Assembly: GCA_003150225.1 (NCBI GenBank)
Contig: QAND01000011.1
Coordinates: 16,267 to 80,266, forward strand
Reading direction: 5' to 3'
Length of the DNA stretch: 64,000 bases
DNA from: Bacillota bacterium
GTDB lineage: Bacteria; Bacillota; Clostridia; Christensenellales; QAND01
In this document: positions 16,262-24,736 of the stretch, piece after piece
Position numbering within the stretch: the stretch's first letter is position 1
Layout of the letters: every line of letters starts with the position of its first letter
Made by a program: the position numbers and the translations under genes
The notes under the pieces: model-generated
What the model saw: only the letters and a program-made list of their open reading frames with translations
Database searches by the model: none
Told to the model about the DNA's origin: nothing

Positions 16262-16429
16262 CTATTTTTTTGTAGCTTTTTGTTCCAATGATTCCCATGC
16301 CGCCCCCAATCCAATCAACCGGAACGCCGTAACCCAGAGCGCAGCCAGGCTTACAGCGGAAACGCCCACAGCGTCAGTCTCCCTGCAAAAAGCCGGTAGA
16401 AGCTGGGCGCCTACGGCAAACGTCCCCAT
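16262..16429 (-). CDS. Possible small membrane protein, 55 residues
   Basis: Between the yacL terminator and the rpoB promoter an open frame starts at an ATG (16429) and ends with TAG at 16262. The product begins MGTFAVGAQLLPAF and contains a hydrophobic, potentially membrane-spanning stretch (about residues 22-45). There is no convincing ribosome binding site and the frame is also open upstream for about 20 codons. I do not recognise a family. It fills the otherwise empty 16.05-16.48 kb gap together with the promoter and terminator. It may be non-coding. Confidence 0.2.
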   Translation of the reverse strand: MGTFAVGAQLLPAFCRETDAVGVSAVSLAALWVTAFRLIGLGAAWESLEQKATKK

Positions 16430-16433
16430 CCCC

Positions 16434-16470
16434 AGAAGAAAAAAGGGAAGGAGTACTCCTTCCCTTTTTT
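16434..16470 (-). terminator. Terminator after the YacL-type gene
   Basis: Perfect palindrome (16441-16468; 14-base arms) with T runs on both sides: on the minus strand TTTTTTCTTCT follows. It lies 13 bases after the stop codon at 16483 and would work in both directions. Confidence 0.85.
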
Positions 16471-16482
16471 GACTTCTTGCTG

Positions 16483-17583
16483 CTATGCCACCACCCGGGC
16501 AAAGATCATGCGCCCCGCGCCGGTCTGGAGCACGCTGGTGATGGAAACGTCCACCGTCTGGCCGATGCGCTTGCTCCCGCCATCCACCACGATCATGGTA
16601 CCGTCGTCCAGGTAGGCCAGCCCCTGGCCAGCCTCCTTCCCCTCCCGGATGATCTGGGTATTGAGGATCTCCCCAGGCATAACGGGGGTTTTCACCGCCG
16701 TAGCCAGGGCGTTGATGTTGATGACCCCCACGTTCTTTACGGTCGCCACCTTGTTGAGATTGAGATCATTGGTGATGATCTTTCCCTTCATGTCGCTGGC
16801 CAAGCGGATGAGCTTCTCATCCACCTCAATCCCCTCGTAGTCCTTGTCGCTGACCACCACATTGGGGAATTCCTGCTGCAGCTGGGACAGGATATCCAAC
16901 CCCCTTCTGCCCTTTTGCCGGCGGAGGGAGTCAGAGCTATCAGCAATGTGCCGCAGCTCCCCCAGCACAAACTCCGGGATAACGATCCGCCCGTCGATGA
17001 TGCCAGTCTTCGCCACGTCGTAGATGCGCCCGTCGATGATGGCGCTGGTATCCAAAATCTTGGGGGGGACGTTCCGGTCCTGGCGGCTGGCCTTCTGCTT
17101 GCGCTCGCCCGATTGCTTGGCCGCCACGGCCTCCGTCATGCTCCCCAGCTCCCCCTTCCGTTTTAGGGCCACGTCAACGCCCAGATAGGCCATGACCAGG
17201 TAAACCACAATGGAAAGCGGAGTGGATAGCCAAGGGATGGGAATTTGGTTGATGAGGGTAGAGAGTAGTAATGCAATGATAAGTCCGACGATAAGACCCA
17301 CACTTGCAAACACCACATCCTTTGTAGGGATCTTGGACATCTGGGCGTCCAGCACCGCGCCGATCTTCCGCACCAGCGCCTCCAGCTTGGGATAGATGAT
17401 GTAGAAAAACAGGCCGCCGATGACCCCCGCGATGAAGTACGCGCCCACCAGCATCCAGCCCATAAGCCACGGGATCTCATGGACCACGCCAATGGCAGTC
17501 AAAAGGCTGATAACCCCCACAAAGATCCCAATGCCGGCAAACACGCCCAAGGTCGCTACAAGTAGCCGTATCACTCGATTCAA
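16483..17583 (-). CDS. yacL: YacL-type PIN/TRAM membrane protein, TTG start
   Basis: Membrane-anchored PIN-domain putative RNase of the YacL family. The TTG at 17583 is chosen because a near-perfect AGGAGGTGAAAG sits directly in front; a frame open to 17637 has no such site. The 366-residue product has four hydrophobic segments in its first 140 residues, a linker, a PIN domain beginning at ILDTSAIIDGRI (Asp179 or nearby) with acidic residues in FVLGELRH and ITNDLN, and a C-terminal TRAM-like region. It follows radA as in B. subtilis, but without disA or ispD beside it. A terminator after radA and another after this gene make it monocistronic. Confidence 0.85.
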   Translation of the reverse strand: MNRVIRLLVATLGVFAGIGIFVGVISLLTAIGVVHEIPWLMGWMLVGAYFIAGVIGGLFFYIIYPKLEALVRKIGAVLDAQMSKIPTKDVVFASVGLIVGLIIALLLSTLINQIPIPWLSTPLSIVVYLVMAYLGVDVALKRKGELGSMTEAVAAKQSGERKQKASRQDRNVPPKILDTSAIIDGRIYDVAKTGIIDGRIVIPEFVLGELRHIADSSDSLRRQKGRRGLDILSQLQQEFPNVVVSDKDYEGIEVDEKLIRLASDMKGKIITNDLNLNKVATVKNVGVININALATAVKTPVMPGEILNTQIIREGKEAGQGLAYLDDGTMIVVDGGSKRIGQTVDVSITSVLQTGAGRMIFARVVA

Positions 17584-17639
17584 TTCTTTCACCTCCTCTC
17601 TAGAACAACTCAAGTTTAGACTATCATATTTCCCCAAAG

Positions 17640-17676
17640 AAAAAAAGGCGGCAAGGCAAAATGTACCATTTCCGCC
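17640..17676 (-). terminator. Terminator after radA
   Basis: GGCGG/CCGCC outer stem (17647-17651 with 17672-17676) with an inner AAATG/CATTT pairing, followed on the minus strand by seven T (17640-17646). It ends the ispF-radA transcription unit 20 bases after the radA stop. Confidence 0.8.
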
Positions 17677-17696
17677 ATACTTTCTTCAGGCTTTCT

Positions 17697-19094
17697 TCAT
17701 ATCTGTTCTCCATCCTTCCGTCCCTTTCGCAGCGTGGCCGCAAGGGCAGCGGAAACGTCCTTTGCAAAGAGCAGTCGGATCTGGGGAAAATCCTCCTTTT
17801 TGACGCCCCGGGTAGGGGGCAGCACCACGGTGGAAAATCCCAGCCGGGCGCACTCCTGGATTCGGCGTTCCATCTGGCTCACATGGCGGATCTCCCCCGA
17901 TAGGCCCACCTCCCCGATGAACACCGTATCCTCCAATAGAGGCATGTCCAGGGCTGCGGACGCAAGGGCTGCAATCACCGCCAGATCCCCCGAGGGCTCC
18001 GCCATCCGCATGCCGCCTACAGCGTTCATATAGACGTCCCTGCTGGCAAGGGAGATTCCCGCCCGCCGCTCCAGCACGGCGATCATCAGCACCATGCGGT
18101 TAAACTCCACCCCCTGGCACATCCGCCGGGGATTGCCGTAGCTGGTGTCGGTAACCAGAGCCTGCACCTCGCACATCATGGGGCGGGAGCCCTCCACGCT
18201 GCAGGTCACCGATACCCCCGCTACCCCCCGGGTCATGGAGGAAAGCATGTAGGCGGAGGCGTCCTCCACCGCCACCATGCCGCCGGCCTGCATCTCAAAG
18301 ATCCCAATCTCGTTGGTGGAGCCAAAGCGGTTCTTCACCGCCCGCAGCACCCGAAGGGTACTCTGCCGCTCCCCTTCAAAGTACAGCACCGTATCCACCA
18401 TATGCTCCAGCACCCGGGGCCCCGCGATGGCCCCTTCCTTAGTAACGTGTCCCACAAAGATGAGATAGAACCCCGTCTCCTTGGCCAAACTCATGAGGTA
18501 GGCGGCGCTCTCCCGCACCTGGGCCACGCTGCCCGGCGCCGAGGTGATGGTGTCCAGATAAATGGTTTGAATGGAGTCAATGACCACCACCTGGGGCCCG
18601 ATCTTCTCGATGCTGTCCCGGATGGCGGACACCAGGGTTTCGGCCAACACAAATAGCTCCTCCCCCGCCACCCCCAGACGGCGGGCCCGAAGGCTCACCT
18701 GGCGGACGGATTCCTCCCCCGATACATACAGCACCCGTTTCCCCGAAAGGGACAGGCTGTCACAGGCCTGCAGCAAGAGGGTGGACTTCCCCACGCCGGG
18801 CTCGCCTCCCAGCAGCAGGACGCCTCCCTCAATGTATCCGCCCCCCAACACCCGATCCAATTCCGCGATCCCGGTGGGGATATGGGGCACCTCTTCCCCC
18901 GTCACGTCCTTGATGTGGACGGGGGCGGCGGGCACTCTCCCCATGGAGGCGCCCCGGCGGTCGGGGGCGGCGGGAGCCGCAGCCTGCTGCTCCACCATGG
19001 TGTTCCAGGAGCCGCAGCCGCTGCACCGGCCCATCCACTTCCCCGACTCATATCCGCATTCCGTGCATACAAATACCGTTTTTGCTTTCGCCAT
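17697..19094 (-). CDS. radA: DNA repair protein RadA
   Basis: Recombination ATPase that promotes branch migration at recombination intermediates. The 465-residue product starts with a four-cysteine zinc finger (Cys10, Cys13, Cys24, Cys27), then a RecA-like core with Walker A GEPGVGKST near residue 100, the RadA-specific KNRFG motif, and a C-terminal Lon-protease-like domain. Length is typical (about 455-465). It begins 4 bases after the preceding gene's stop and is the last gene before a terminator. Confidence 0.97.
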   Translation of the reverse strand: MAKAKTVFVCTECGYESGKWMGRCSGCGSWNTMVEQQAAAPAAPDRRGASMGRVPAAPVHIKDVTGEEVPHIPTGIAELDRVLGGGYIEGGVLLLGGEPGVGKSTLLLQACDSLSLSGKRVLYVSGEESVRQVSLRARRLGVAGEELFVLAETLVSAIRDSIEKIGPQVVVIDSIQTIYLDTITSAPGSVAQVRESAAYLMSLAKETGFYLIFVGHVTKEGAIAGPRVLEHMVDTVLYFEGERQSTLRVLRAVKNRFGSTNEIGIFEMQAGGMVAVEDASAYMLSSMTRGVAGVSVTCSVEGSRPMMCEVQALVTDTSYGNPRRMCQGVEFNRMVLMIAVLERRAGISLASRDVYMNAVGGMRMAEPSGDLAVIAALASAALDMPLLEDTVFIGEVGLSGEIRHVSQMERRIQECARLGFSTVVLPPTRGVKKEDFPQIRLLFAKDVSAALAATLRKGRKDGEQI

Positions 19095-19098
19095 CGTC

Positions 19099-20247
19099 TC
19101 AGTCCAATACCGCGTATTTTAGAATATCCCGTTCCCGAACCTCGTCGGTGATGTTAAACCAGGCCACGCCATGCTCCCCCACGTCCCCAAGGAAGCAGTA
19201 TTCCCCCACCGGGGAAACCCGGCAAAGGGTGTCGGTCCGAAAGAAATAGGCCCAGACCACGCCGCCCTGGGTAAAGGCCAGAAAGTTCTCTCCCAGCCCA
19301 AATCCCTGAACCCCCTCGGCGATCTTTTTCGGCCGGTTGCCCTCCACCGAAAGGTACAGCCCCGCCCCGTCTGCAAGGCTGCTGTCCATCCAGGCCCGGG
19401 CCCTGCCGTTGGTCACCGGACTGTATACAAACATTTCCGGGAAATAGGTCTCGGGAGCGGTTCTGCTGCCATCCAGGGGTAGCATCTTTAAAACGCCCAG
19501 AGCGCTGTCCTCGGTACGGTCAGGATCCGGCTCGGCCCAAACCACCTCGCCGCCGCCCACTCCAGGCGCGGACAGGCCAAAAGGGGAGTCGGAAAACACC
19601 GCCAGGGTGGTCAGCTCCAGGGTCTCGATATCCATCAGGTAAAGCTTCTCGGTCACGTTCCCCGTCCGCTCCATCCATACGGCAAACCCGCCGCAGACCC
19701 GTACCTGGGGCCAGCCGTAGGGCACCCGCATCAGCTCTTTTACCGCTTGGGTCTCCCGGTTATAGGCGTAGATATTGCCACCGCCCGCGTCCTTGCTGTC
19801 AAAATAGACGATATACTGGGCGTTGACGTCCAGGGACAAAATGCCGTCGTTCTTCGCCTGAATGCCCTCCACCCGGGTGGTCTCCTTGGTCATGATGTTA
19901 TGGACGTTGACGGCCACCAAGGTCTTGCCGGTGCCATCCATCCCTCCGGGGAAGAAGATCTCGTCTCCCAGGATGGCGGGATCCCCAATGCTGCGATTGT
20001 TGCCGGTAAGCAGCACCTCACGGGACTTATCCGATAGATCCACCACGGGAGAGGCGCTCTGAAGGGGCAGCACGTTTTCCCCAATATCCGATTGAAACAG
20101 CCCTCCAATCCAGGGCACCACAAACCGCAGAACCAAAAACAGCGCTAGGCCCGCCGCCAGAACGCACATCCCTAGAAGGACAAAGGGCCACCAGGGCCGG
20201 GACCGCCACCAGCCCCGGGGACGATAGGGCCGGTCAAGCCGTCTCAT
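19099..20247 (-). CDS. Membrane-anchored beta-propeller-like protein, function unknown
   Basis: The 382-residue product starts MRRLDRPYRPRGWW at 20247 (GGAGAAG site upstream) and overlaps the end of ispF by 14 bases. One transmembrane helix lies at about residues 21-45, then an extracytoplasmic domain with repeated pattern blades such as GDEIFFPGGM, DVNAQYIVYFDSKD, CGGFAVWMERTG, GGGEVVWAEPD and GENFLAFTQGGVVWAYF. This pattern resembles TolB/WD40-like propellers but I cannot assign a family. Its place between ispF and radA is not one I know from model Firmicutes. A role in sensing or binding at the cell surface is only a guess. Confidence 0.75.
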   Translation of the reverse strand: MRRLDRPYRPRGWWRSRPWWPFVLLGMCVLAAGLALFLVLRFVVPWIGGLFQSDIGENVLPLQSASPVVDLSDKSREVLLTGNNRSIGDPAILGDEIFFPGGMDGTGKTLVAVNVHNIMTKETTRVEGIQAKNDGILSLDVNAQYIVYFDSKDAGGGNIYAYNRETQAVKELMRVPYGWPQVRVCGGFAVWMERTGNVTEKLYLMDIETLELTTLAVFSDSPFGLSAPGVGGGEVVWAEPDPDRTEDSALGVLKMLPLDGSRTAPETYFPEMFVYSPVTNGRARAWMDSSLADGAGLYLSVEGNRPKKIAEGVQGFGLGENFLAFTQGGVVWAYFFRTDTLCRVSPVGEYCFLGDVGEHGVAWFNITDEVRERDILKYAVLD

Positions 20248-20719
20248 GGCGCTTCTCCAACTGGCAGACGGCCAGAGCGCAGATCCCCTCTTCCCGGCCG
20301 GCAAACCCCATGCCCTCGGTGGTGGTGGCCTTTAGATTGATGCGGTCCCCCCGGCAGCCCAAAGCCGCCGCCAGACGCTCCCGCATGGCCGAAAAATAGG
20401 GGGACAGCTTGGGGGCCTGGGCCACGACGGTGCAGTCCAGGTTCACCAGCCCATACCCCTCTTCCGCCGCCAGCTCCCAAACCCGGCGCAAAAGCGCCAC
20501 GCTGTCAGCATCCTTGTAAGCGGGATCGTTGTCGGGAAAATGCACGCCGATGTCCCGCAGCCCGGCCGCCCCCAGGATGGCGTCCATCACCGCATGCGTC
20601 AGTACGTCGGCGTCGGAATGCCCCAACAGTCCCAAGGGATGGGCAATCTCCACCCCTCCAAGGATCAGCTTCCGGTCCGGCGTCAGCCGGTGGGCGTCAA
20701 AGCCCATGCCCACGCTCAT
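20234..20719 (-). CDS. ispF: 2-C-methyl-D-erythritol 2,4-cyclodiphosphate synthase
   Basis: Fifth enzyme of the MEP isoprenoid pathway, forming the cyclic diphosphate with loss of CMP. The 161-residue product starts MSVGMGFDAHRLTPDRKLILGG, with the metal ligands Asp and His in FDAHRL, the second His in GHSDADVLTHAVMDA, and the ATTTEGMGF motif near the end. GGAGG lies 6 bases before the ATG. It follows rqcP by 10 bases. IspD, its usual neighbour, is not in the window, so the cytidylyl step must be encoded elsewhere. Confidence 0.97.
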   Translation of the reverse strand: MSVGMGFDAHRLTPDRKLILGGVEIAHPLGLLGHSDADVLTHAVMDAILGAAGLRDIGVHFPDNDPAYKDADSVALLRRVWELAAEEGYGLVNLDCTVVAQAPKLSPYFSAMRERLAAALGCRGDRINLKATTTEGMGFAGREEGICALAVCQLEKRHETA

Positions 20720-20729
20720 GGACGGCCTC

Positions 20730-20972
20730 CTAGCTGAGCCGCCGGTACATGGACGAAGCGTCCTCCTTGAGGGCGTGCTCCTGTACCGACAGCACCTCAT
20801 AGCGGGTGGTCTCCCCCTTAAAGGTGATGGCAATGGTATCGCCGATCTTCACCCGATCCCCGGGCTTGGCGGGCTTTCCGTTCAACTCAATCTTCTGGGC
20901 GTCACAGGCGGCGTTGGCAACGGTACGCCGCTTGATCAGCCGGCTAACCTTCAAAAACTTATCGATTCTCAT
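20730..20972 (-). CDS. rqcP: S4-domain RNA-binding protein RqcP (YabO/Hsp15 family)
   Basis: Small S4-domain protein of ribosome-associated quality control, which in B. subtilis helps RqcH add alanine tails to stalled chains on free 50S subunits. The 80-residue product starts MRIDKFLKVSRLIKRRTVANAACDAQKIELNGKPAKPG, the complete S4 fold. The start at 20972 is fixed by AAAGGAG. In B. subtilis it directly follows mazG; here an HU gene lies between. An extended -10 promoter precedes it. Confidence 0.93.
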   Translation of the reverse strand: MRIDKFLKVSRLIKRRTVANAACDAQKIELNGKPAKPGDRVKIGDTIAITFKGETTRYEVLSVQEHALKEDASSMYRRLS

Positions 20973-20996
20973 ATCCGTCTCCTTTGATTTCATCTC

Positions 20997-21005
20997 ATTA
21001 TACCA
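20997..21005 (-). promoter_or_regulatory. Extended -10 promoter before rqcP
   Basis: TGGTATAAT on the minus strand (TATAAT at 20997-21002), 25 bases upstream of the rqcP start and just after the HU terminator. No good -35 is visible, which fits an extended -10 type. Confidence 0.5.
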
Positions 21006-21044
21006 TGGCGGCCATGGGCCCGGCAGAGGGGATTTGCGAGAAAT

Positions 21045-21076
21045 AAAAAAAGGATGCGGAGATTCGCCCCGCATCC
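21045..21076 (-). terminator. Terminator after the HU gene
   Basis: Stem GGATGCGG/CCGCATCC (21052-21059 with 21069-21076) followed on the minus strand by TTTTTTTATTT. It starts 17 bases after the HU stop codon. Confidence 0.9.
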
Positions 21077-21092
21077 CAAACAGTTGATTTTC

Positions 21093-21365
21093 TTATTTGA
21101 TGCTGTCCTTCAGAGCCTTGCCCGCTTTGAACACAGGGGACTTGCTGGCCGCGATGGTGATGGGCTGCTTGGTGGCAGGGTTGATCCCAGCGCGCTCGGC
21201 CCGCTCCTTTACCTCAAAGTTGCCGAAGCCCATGATCTGAACCTTATCGCCGGCCTTCAGCGTATCGGCGATCACTTCGATCATCGCGTTCACGGCCTTA
21301 TCGGCATCCTTCTTGGTCAATTCGCTCTTCTCCGCCACAGCGGCAATAAACTGAGTTTTATTCAC
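21093..21365 (-). CDS. hup: HU-type histone-like DNA-binding protein, GTG start
   Basis: Nucleoid protein that bends DNA as a dimer. The 90-residue product begins MNKTQFIAAVAEKSELTKKDADKAVNAM and has the beta-arm signature GFGNFEVKERAERAGINPATKQPITI. The start codon is GTG with AGGAGG 8 bases upstream. It has its own consensus promoter and its own terminator, so it is expressed separately although it lies between mazG and rqcP. Confidence 0.97.
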   Translation of the reverse strand: MNKTQFIAAVAEKSELTKKDADKAVNAMIEVIADTLKAGDKVQIMGFGNFEVKERAERAGINPATKQPITIAASKSPVFKAGKALKDSIK

Positions 21366-21432
21366 TAGAACTACCTCCTATGCTTTTCCCTTGCGGGCAA
21401 GTCTAAAAATTGGCTTTTGGCTTGTACAACAG

Positions 21433-21461
21433 ATTTTCCTGTAAAACGTCCCGATTGTCAA
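21433..21461 (-). promoter_or_regulatory. Promoter of the HU gene
   Basis: Minus strand: TTGACA (21456-21461), 17-base spacer, GAAAAT (21433-21438), about 65 bases upstream of the GTG start. Confidence 0.7.
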
Positions 21462-21496
21462 GCCTCTTTTCTCATTTCCTACGGAATTGTTGCAAA

Positions 21497-22933
21497 TCAG
21501 TGCTTTTTTGCCCGTTCCCATAGGGCGTCCATCTGGTCCAGGTCCATCTCTTTCAGAGATTTCCCCTCTTCCGCCGCCATGGATTCCATGGCAAGAAACC
21601 GGCTTTTGAACTTCTCGCAGGTGAGGAATAGAGCGGTGTCCCCATCCAACCCCATGAGCCGGATCACGTTGACGCAGGCAAAGAGCAGATCTCCCGCCTC
21701 CGCCAGGGCCTCCTCCTTCCTGCCCCCGTCAAAGGCCTCCGTCAGCTCCAAAAGCTCCTCCCGTACCTTTTCGGCGGCGGGGCGGTAATCCTCCCAATCG
21801 AATCCCCACCGAGCGGCTTTTTTCTGGATCTCCTCGGCCATCTTCAGGGGAGGAAGGCCTTTTCCCACATCGGCAAGATAGCTTTTCTGCCCCTCTTGTC
21901 CCCGCTCTCTGCGTTTGATCTCCTCCCAGTTGTCCAACACCTCCCCGGTGCTGGACACCGCCACATCGCCGAACACATGGGGATGCCGGCGCATCATCTT
22001 CTGGCAGATACCCGTGGCCACATCGGTGATATCGTATTCCCCGTGCTCCTCGCCGATGACGGCATGCAGGGCGATCTGTAACAGCAAATCGCCAAACTCC
22101 TCCGCCATATGGAAGGGATCCCCCTCCTGGATGGCTCCCAGCACCTCATAGGCCTCCTCCAGCAGATTGCGCCGGAGGCTGTCATGGGTCTGCTCCCGAT
22201 CCCACGGGCATCCCTCGGGGCTCCGCAGGATGCGGCAGACCTCGATGAGGTCCTCCATGGCAAAACACTCCTTTTCCCGAAGCTCCAACCGGGGCACCAC
22301 GAGCGTGCAGAACGGGGTAAAGGCCCGGGGACGATCCAGCTCCACCAGCGGGATCTCCTCCACGCCGTTCCCCTCTAAAGGATCCGAGAGATATACCCGG
22401 TGGTCATGGGGATAGGCCTCCAAAAGGGCCAGCTTGGCCATGCCCGCCCGGAGAGGGCTGTTGACCTCTGGGATCACCAGATCCATGCCGCTGTTTGCGG
22501 TAAGGCCCTCCTTTTTCAAATCATCAGTAACCCGAAGCCCCCGTTCCGGCACCACGCCCGCCTCCGCCAGCGCCAGGGTGGCCAGGGAAGGACCGGGGAG
22601 CACGCCCACGGCAATCCCTTCCCGCCGGGCAACGGAGAGGAGCTGGGCCGCGGCGGCGTTGTCCCCCGCGCCGTCCCCCGCCACACAGAGGGCCACCTCC
22701 CCCTTTTCCGCGGCTTCCAGCGCCATGCGAACCACCCGATCGTTGAAGGCGGCAAAATTCTGACTGCTCTCATAGAGCTCGTCTAGGTACCGCCCTCCTA
22801 CAGCCTCCTGAATTCCGCGAAACCCGGGATACGCCTGGGTCTGCAAGAGGATCTCAGCGCAGCCCTTCAGCCTTTCCAAGACCTGGGGCTCCACCCCCTG
22901 GGCTCTGCCCATTCCCACAATGGTAATTCCCAT
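21497..22933 (-). CDS. mazG: MazG nucleotide pyrophosphohydrolase with N-terminal methylase-like domain (YabN type)
   Basis: Hydrolyses nucleoside triphosphates to monophosphates and pyrophosphate, cleaning damaged nucleotides. The 478-residue product is a fusion. Residues 1 to about 215 resemble tetrapyrrole (uroporphyrin-III C) methylases (MGITIVGMGRAQG, CVAGDGAGDN, GVLPGPS). Residues from about 225 are MazG with the ExxE12-28ExxD pattern (LLEEAYEVLGAI, MAEEFGDLLLQI). B. subtilis YabN has the same fusion. It begins 4 bases after the flippase gene, matching the yabM-yabN pair. Confidence 0.93.
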   Translation of the reverse strand: MGITIVGMGRAQGVEPQVLERLKGCAEILLQTQAYPGFRGIQEAVGGRYLDELYESSQNFAAFNDRVVRMALEAAEKGEVALCVAGDGAGDNAAAAQLLSVARREGIAVGVLPGPSLATLALAEAGVVPERGLRVTDDLKKEGLTANSGMDLVIPEVNSPLRAGMAKLALLEAYPHDHRVYLSDPLEGNGVEEIPLVELDRPRAFTPFCTLVVPRLELREKECFAMEDLIEVCRILRSPEGCPWDREQTHDSLRRNLLEEAYEVLGAIQEGDPFHMAEEFGDLLLQIALHAVIGEEHGEYDITDVATGICQKMMRRHPHVFGDVAVSSTGEVLDNWEEIKRRERGQEGQKSYLADVGKGLPPLKMAEEIQKKAARWGFDWEDYRPAAEKVREELLELTEAFDGGRKEEALAEAGDLLFACVNVIRLMGLDGDTALFLTCEKFKSRFLAMESMAAEEGKSLKEMDLDQMDALWERAKKH

Positions 22934-22937
22934 ATCG

Positions 22938-24551
22938 CTACCTCCAAATCCCCATGCGGCGCATGTAGTAATCCAGCTTGGAGCCGCCGGGCAGCAGCTT
23001 GGCGTCAGCGGGCTGGAGCGCCCGTACCAGCAACACCATGCCGATGTAAACCAGGCCGGCCAGGCCGATGCTCATTAGGGTCCCGATGGTATAGGACATC
23101 TTCATCCCGATCAGCCGGTAAGCAAAGTACGCCACCACGCCCATGGCCGTCGTAGCGGCGGCGGGCCGAAGCAGCATATCCACGAAATGGAACCGCAGAT
23201 GCAGATGGCGGAAAACGTAGATCACGTTAAAGGACGCCGCGGTGATAAAGCAACAGACGGTGCCGATGGGCGCCCCCAGAATGTTGATCTCGGGGATGCG
23301 CAGCAGGATAAAGCTGACGATGATCTTCACAATGCCCCCGCACAGCATGCTGATGACGGGAATGTTGGGCCGGCCCATGCCCTGGAGGATGCCGTTGCTG
23401 GTCTGAACCAAGGTCATGAAGAACAGCCCGATGGACAGCACCTTCATCATCTGACCGGCAATCAGCAGCTCAGGGGTTCCCCTCAGGGAGCTGTACAGTA
23501 CGCCGATGATGGGCTCGCCCAGCAGGAACAGCCCCACGCTGCAGGGCATGCCGATGAGCACCGCCAGTTTCAGGCCAATGGTGGCGTTCTGCTGGGCCTG
23601 GCGGCGGTTTCGCAGGGCGATGGCGTTGGCGATGGCGGGCACCAGGCTCATCTGCATGGCCATGGAAAGGATCCCCGGCATGTTGACCACCGGCGTCACA
23701 TAGCCGGTAAGGATGCCAAAGTGCCCGGCGGCCACCTCCTGGCTGAAGCCCAGGGATTTTAAGATGTTCACCACCATACCGTTGTCGATGAGCATGACGA
23801 TGGGCATGATGCTGGCGCCGATGGTGATGGGTACGGCAATGCGGAGCAGGCGGTTTACCACCGTCCGGTGCTGTTCAAACTTCCGGACCCGGGGGCTGGT
23901 CCGGATCTGGTATTTGATCTCCTTTTTCTTTACGTTGTATAGGACGTTCATGTAGATCATGGCGCAAAGCTCGCTGCCGGTAACGCCCAGCACCGCGCCT
24001 ACGGCGCCGGCCAGGGCTCCGTTTGCGGACATCAGCTTGGCACAGACCACGCCCACCACCAGCTTTGCAACCTGCTCAATCACCTGGCTTGTGGCGGTAG
24101 GGGTCATCTGCTGAAGCCCCTGGAAATATCCACGATAGGCCGAGATGATGGATACAAACAACAGCGAGGGCGCGATCACCCGTATGGTGGCCGCCGCTTC
24201 GGGGATGCCCTGTAAGCTGGAGATCAATCCCGCTCCCAGGAACATCACAAGGGAGGTGGAAACCCCGATGACCAGCAGCATCTTGAAGGCCACCTGGAAG
24301 ATATAGTGGGCATTGCGGTAGTCCCCCATGGCGGCCCGCTCGGCCACCAGCTTGCTGATGGCGGTGGGAATGCCCGCGGAGGAAACCACCAGCAGCGCCG
24401 AATAGATGGGATAGGCGATCTGGTAATAGGCGATACCGGTGGTGCCGATGATCCCCGCCAGGGGAATGCGGTACACCGCGCCCAGGATTTTGCATATAAT
24501 GCCGGCGCCGGCCAGAATGGCCGCGCCCTTGGCAAAGGAATTCTTCTTCAT
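22938..24551 (-). CDS. MOP-superfamily flippase, SpoVB/YabM type
   Basis: Multi-pass membrane protein of the polysaccharide/lipid flippase family that includes SpoVB and MurJ-like exporters. The 537-residue product starts MKKNSFAKGAAILAGAGIICKILGAVYRIPLAGIIGTTG, a hallmark of the SpoVB/YabM branch, and shows about 14 hydrophobic segments. The ATG at 24551 has GGGAGGA 6 bases upstream; frames open further up lack such a site. The neighbourhood (flippase-mazG-rqcP) equals yabM-yabN-yabO of B. subtilis. A role in moving lipid-linked wall precursors, possibly for the spore cortex, is inferred from family. Confidence 0.88.
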   Translation of the reverse strand: MKKNSFAKGAAILAGAGIICKILGAVYRIPLAGIIGTTGIAYYQIAYPIYSALLVVSSAGIPTAISKLVAERAAMGDYRNAHYIFQVAFKMLLVIGVSTSLVMFLGAGLISSLQGIPEAAATIRVIAPSLLFVSIISAYRGYFQGLQQMTPTATSQVIEQVAKLVVGVVCAKLMSANGALAGAVGAVLGVTGSELCAMIYMNVLYNVKKKEIKYQIRTSPRVRKFEQHRTVVNRLLRIAVPITIGASIMPIVMLIDNGMVVNILKSLGFSQEVAAGHFGILTGYVTPVVNMPGILSMAMQMSLVPAIANAIALRNRRQAQQNATIGLKLAVLIGMPCSVGLFLLGEPIIGVLYSSLRGTPELLIAGQMMKVLSIGLFFMTLVQTSNGILQGMGRPNIPVISMLCGGIVKIIVSFILLRIPEINILGAPIGTVCCFITAASFNVIYVFRHLHLRFHFVDMLLRPAAATTAMGVVAYFAYRLIGMKMSYTIGTLMSIGLAGLVYIGMVLLVRALQPADAKLLPGGSKLDYYMRRMGIWR

Positions 24552-24575
24552 GGGCATTCCTCCCTTTAAGACATA

Positions 24576-24584
24576 ATTATAGCA
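24576..24584 (-). promoter_or_regulatory. Extended -10 promoter of the flippase-mazG unit
   Basis: TGCTATAAT on the minus strand (TATAAT 24576-24581), 25 bases before the start. The -35 (TATTAA at 17 bases) is poor. Confidence 0.5.
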
Positions 24585-24736
24585 AAAGCGGCCCAAACTT
24601 AATACCCATAATCTAAAATCGCCCAGAGCCCGCTATCCTATATTAATACGCCGGCCCCAAAGGAAAAAGTCCCGGCGGCGCCCATTGCGCGCCGAGGCCT
24701 CCTCATGTACAATATCCCCTAAAAGGAGATGCCGCT

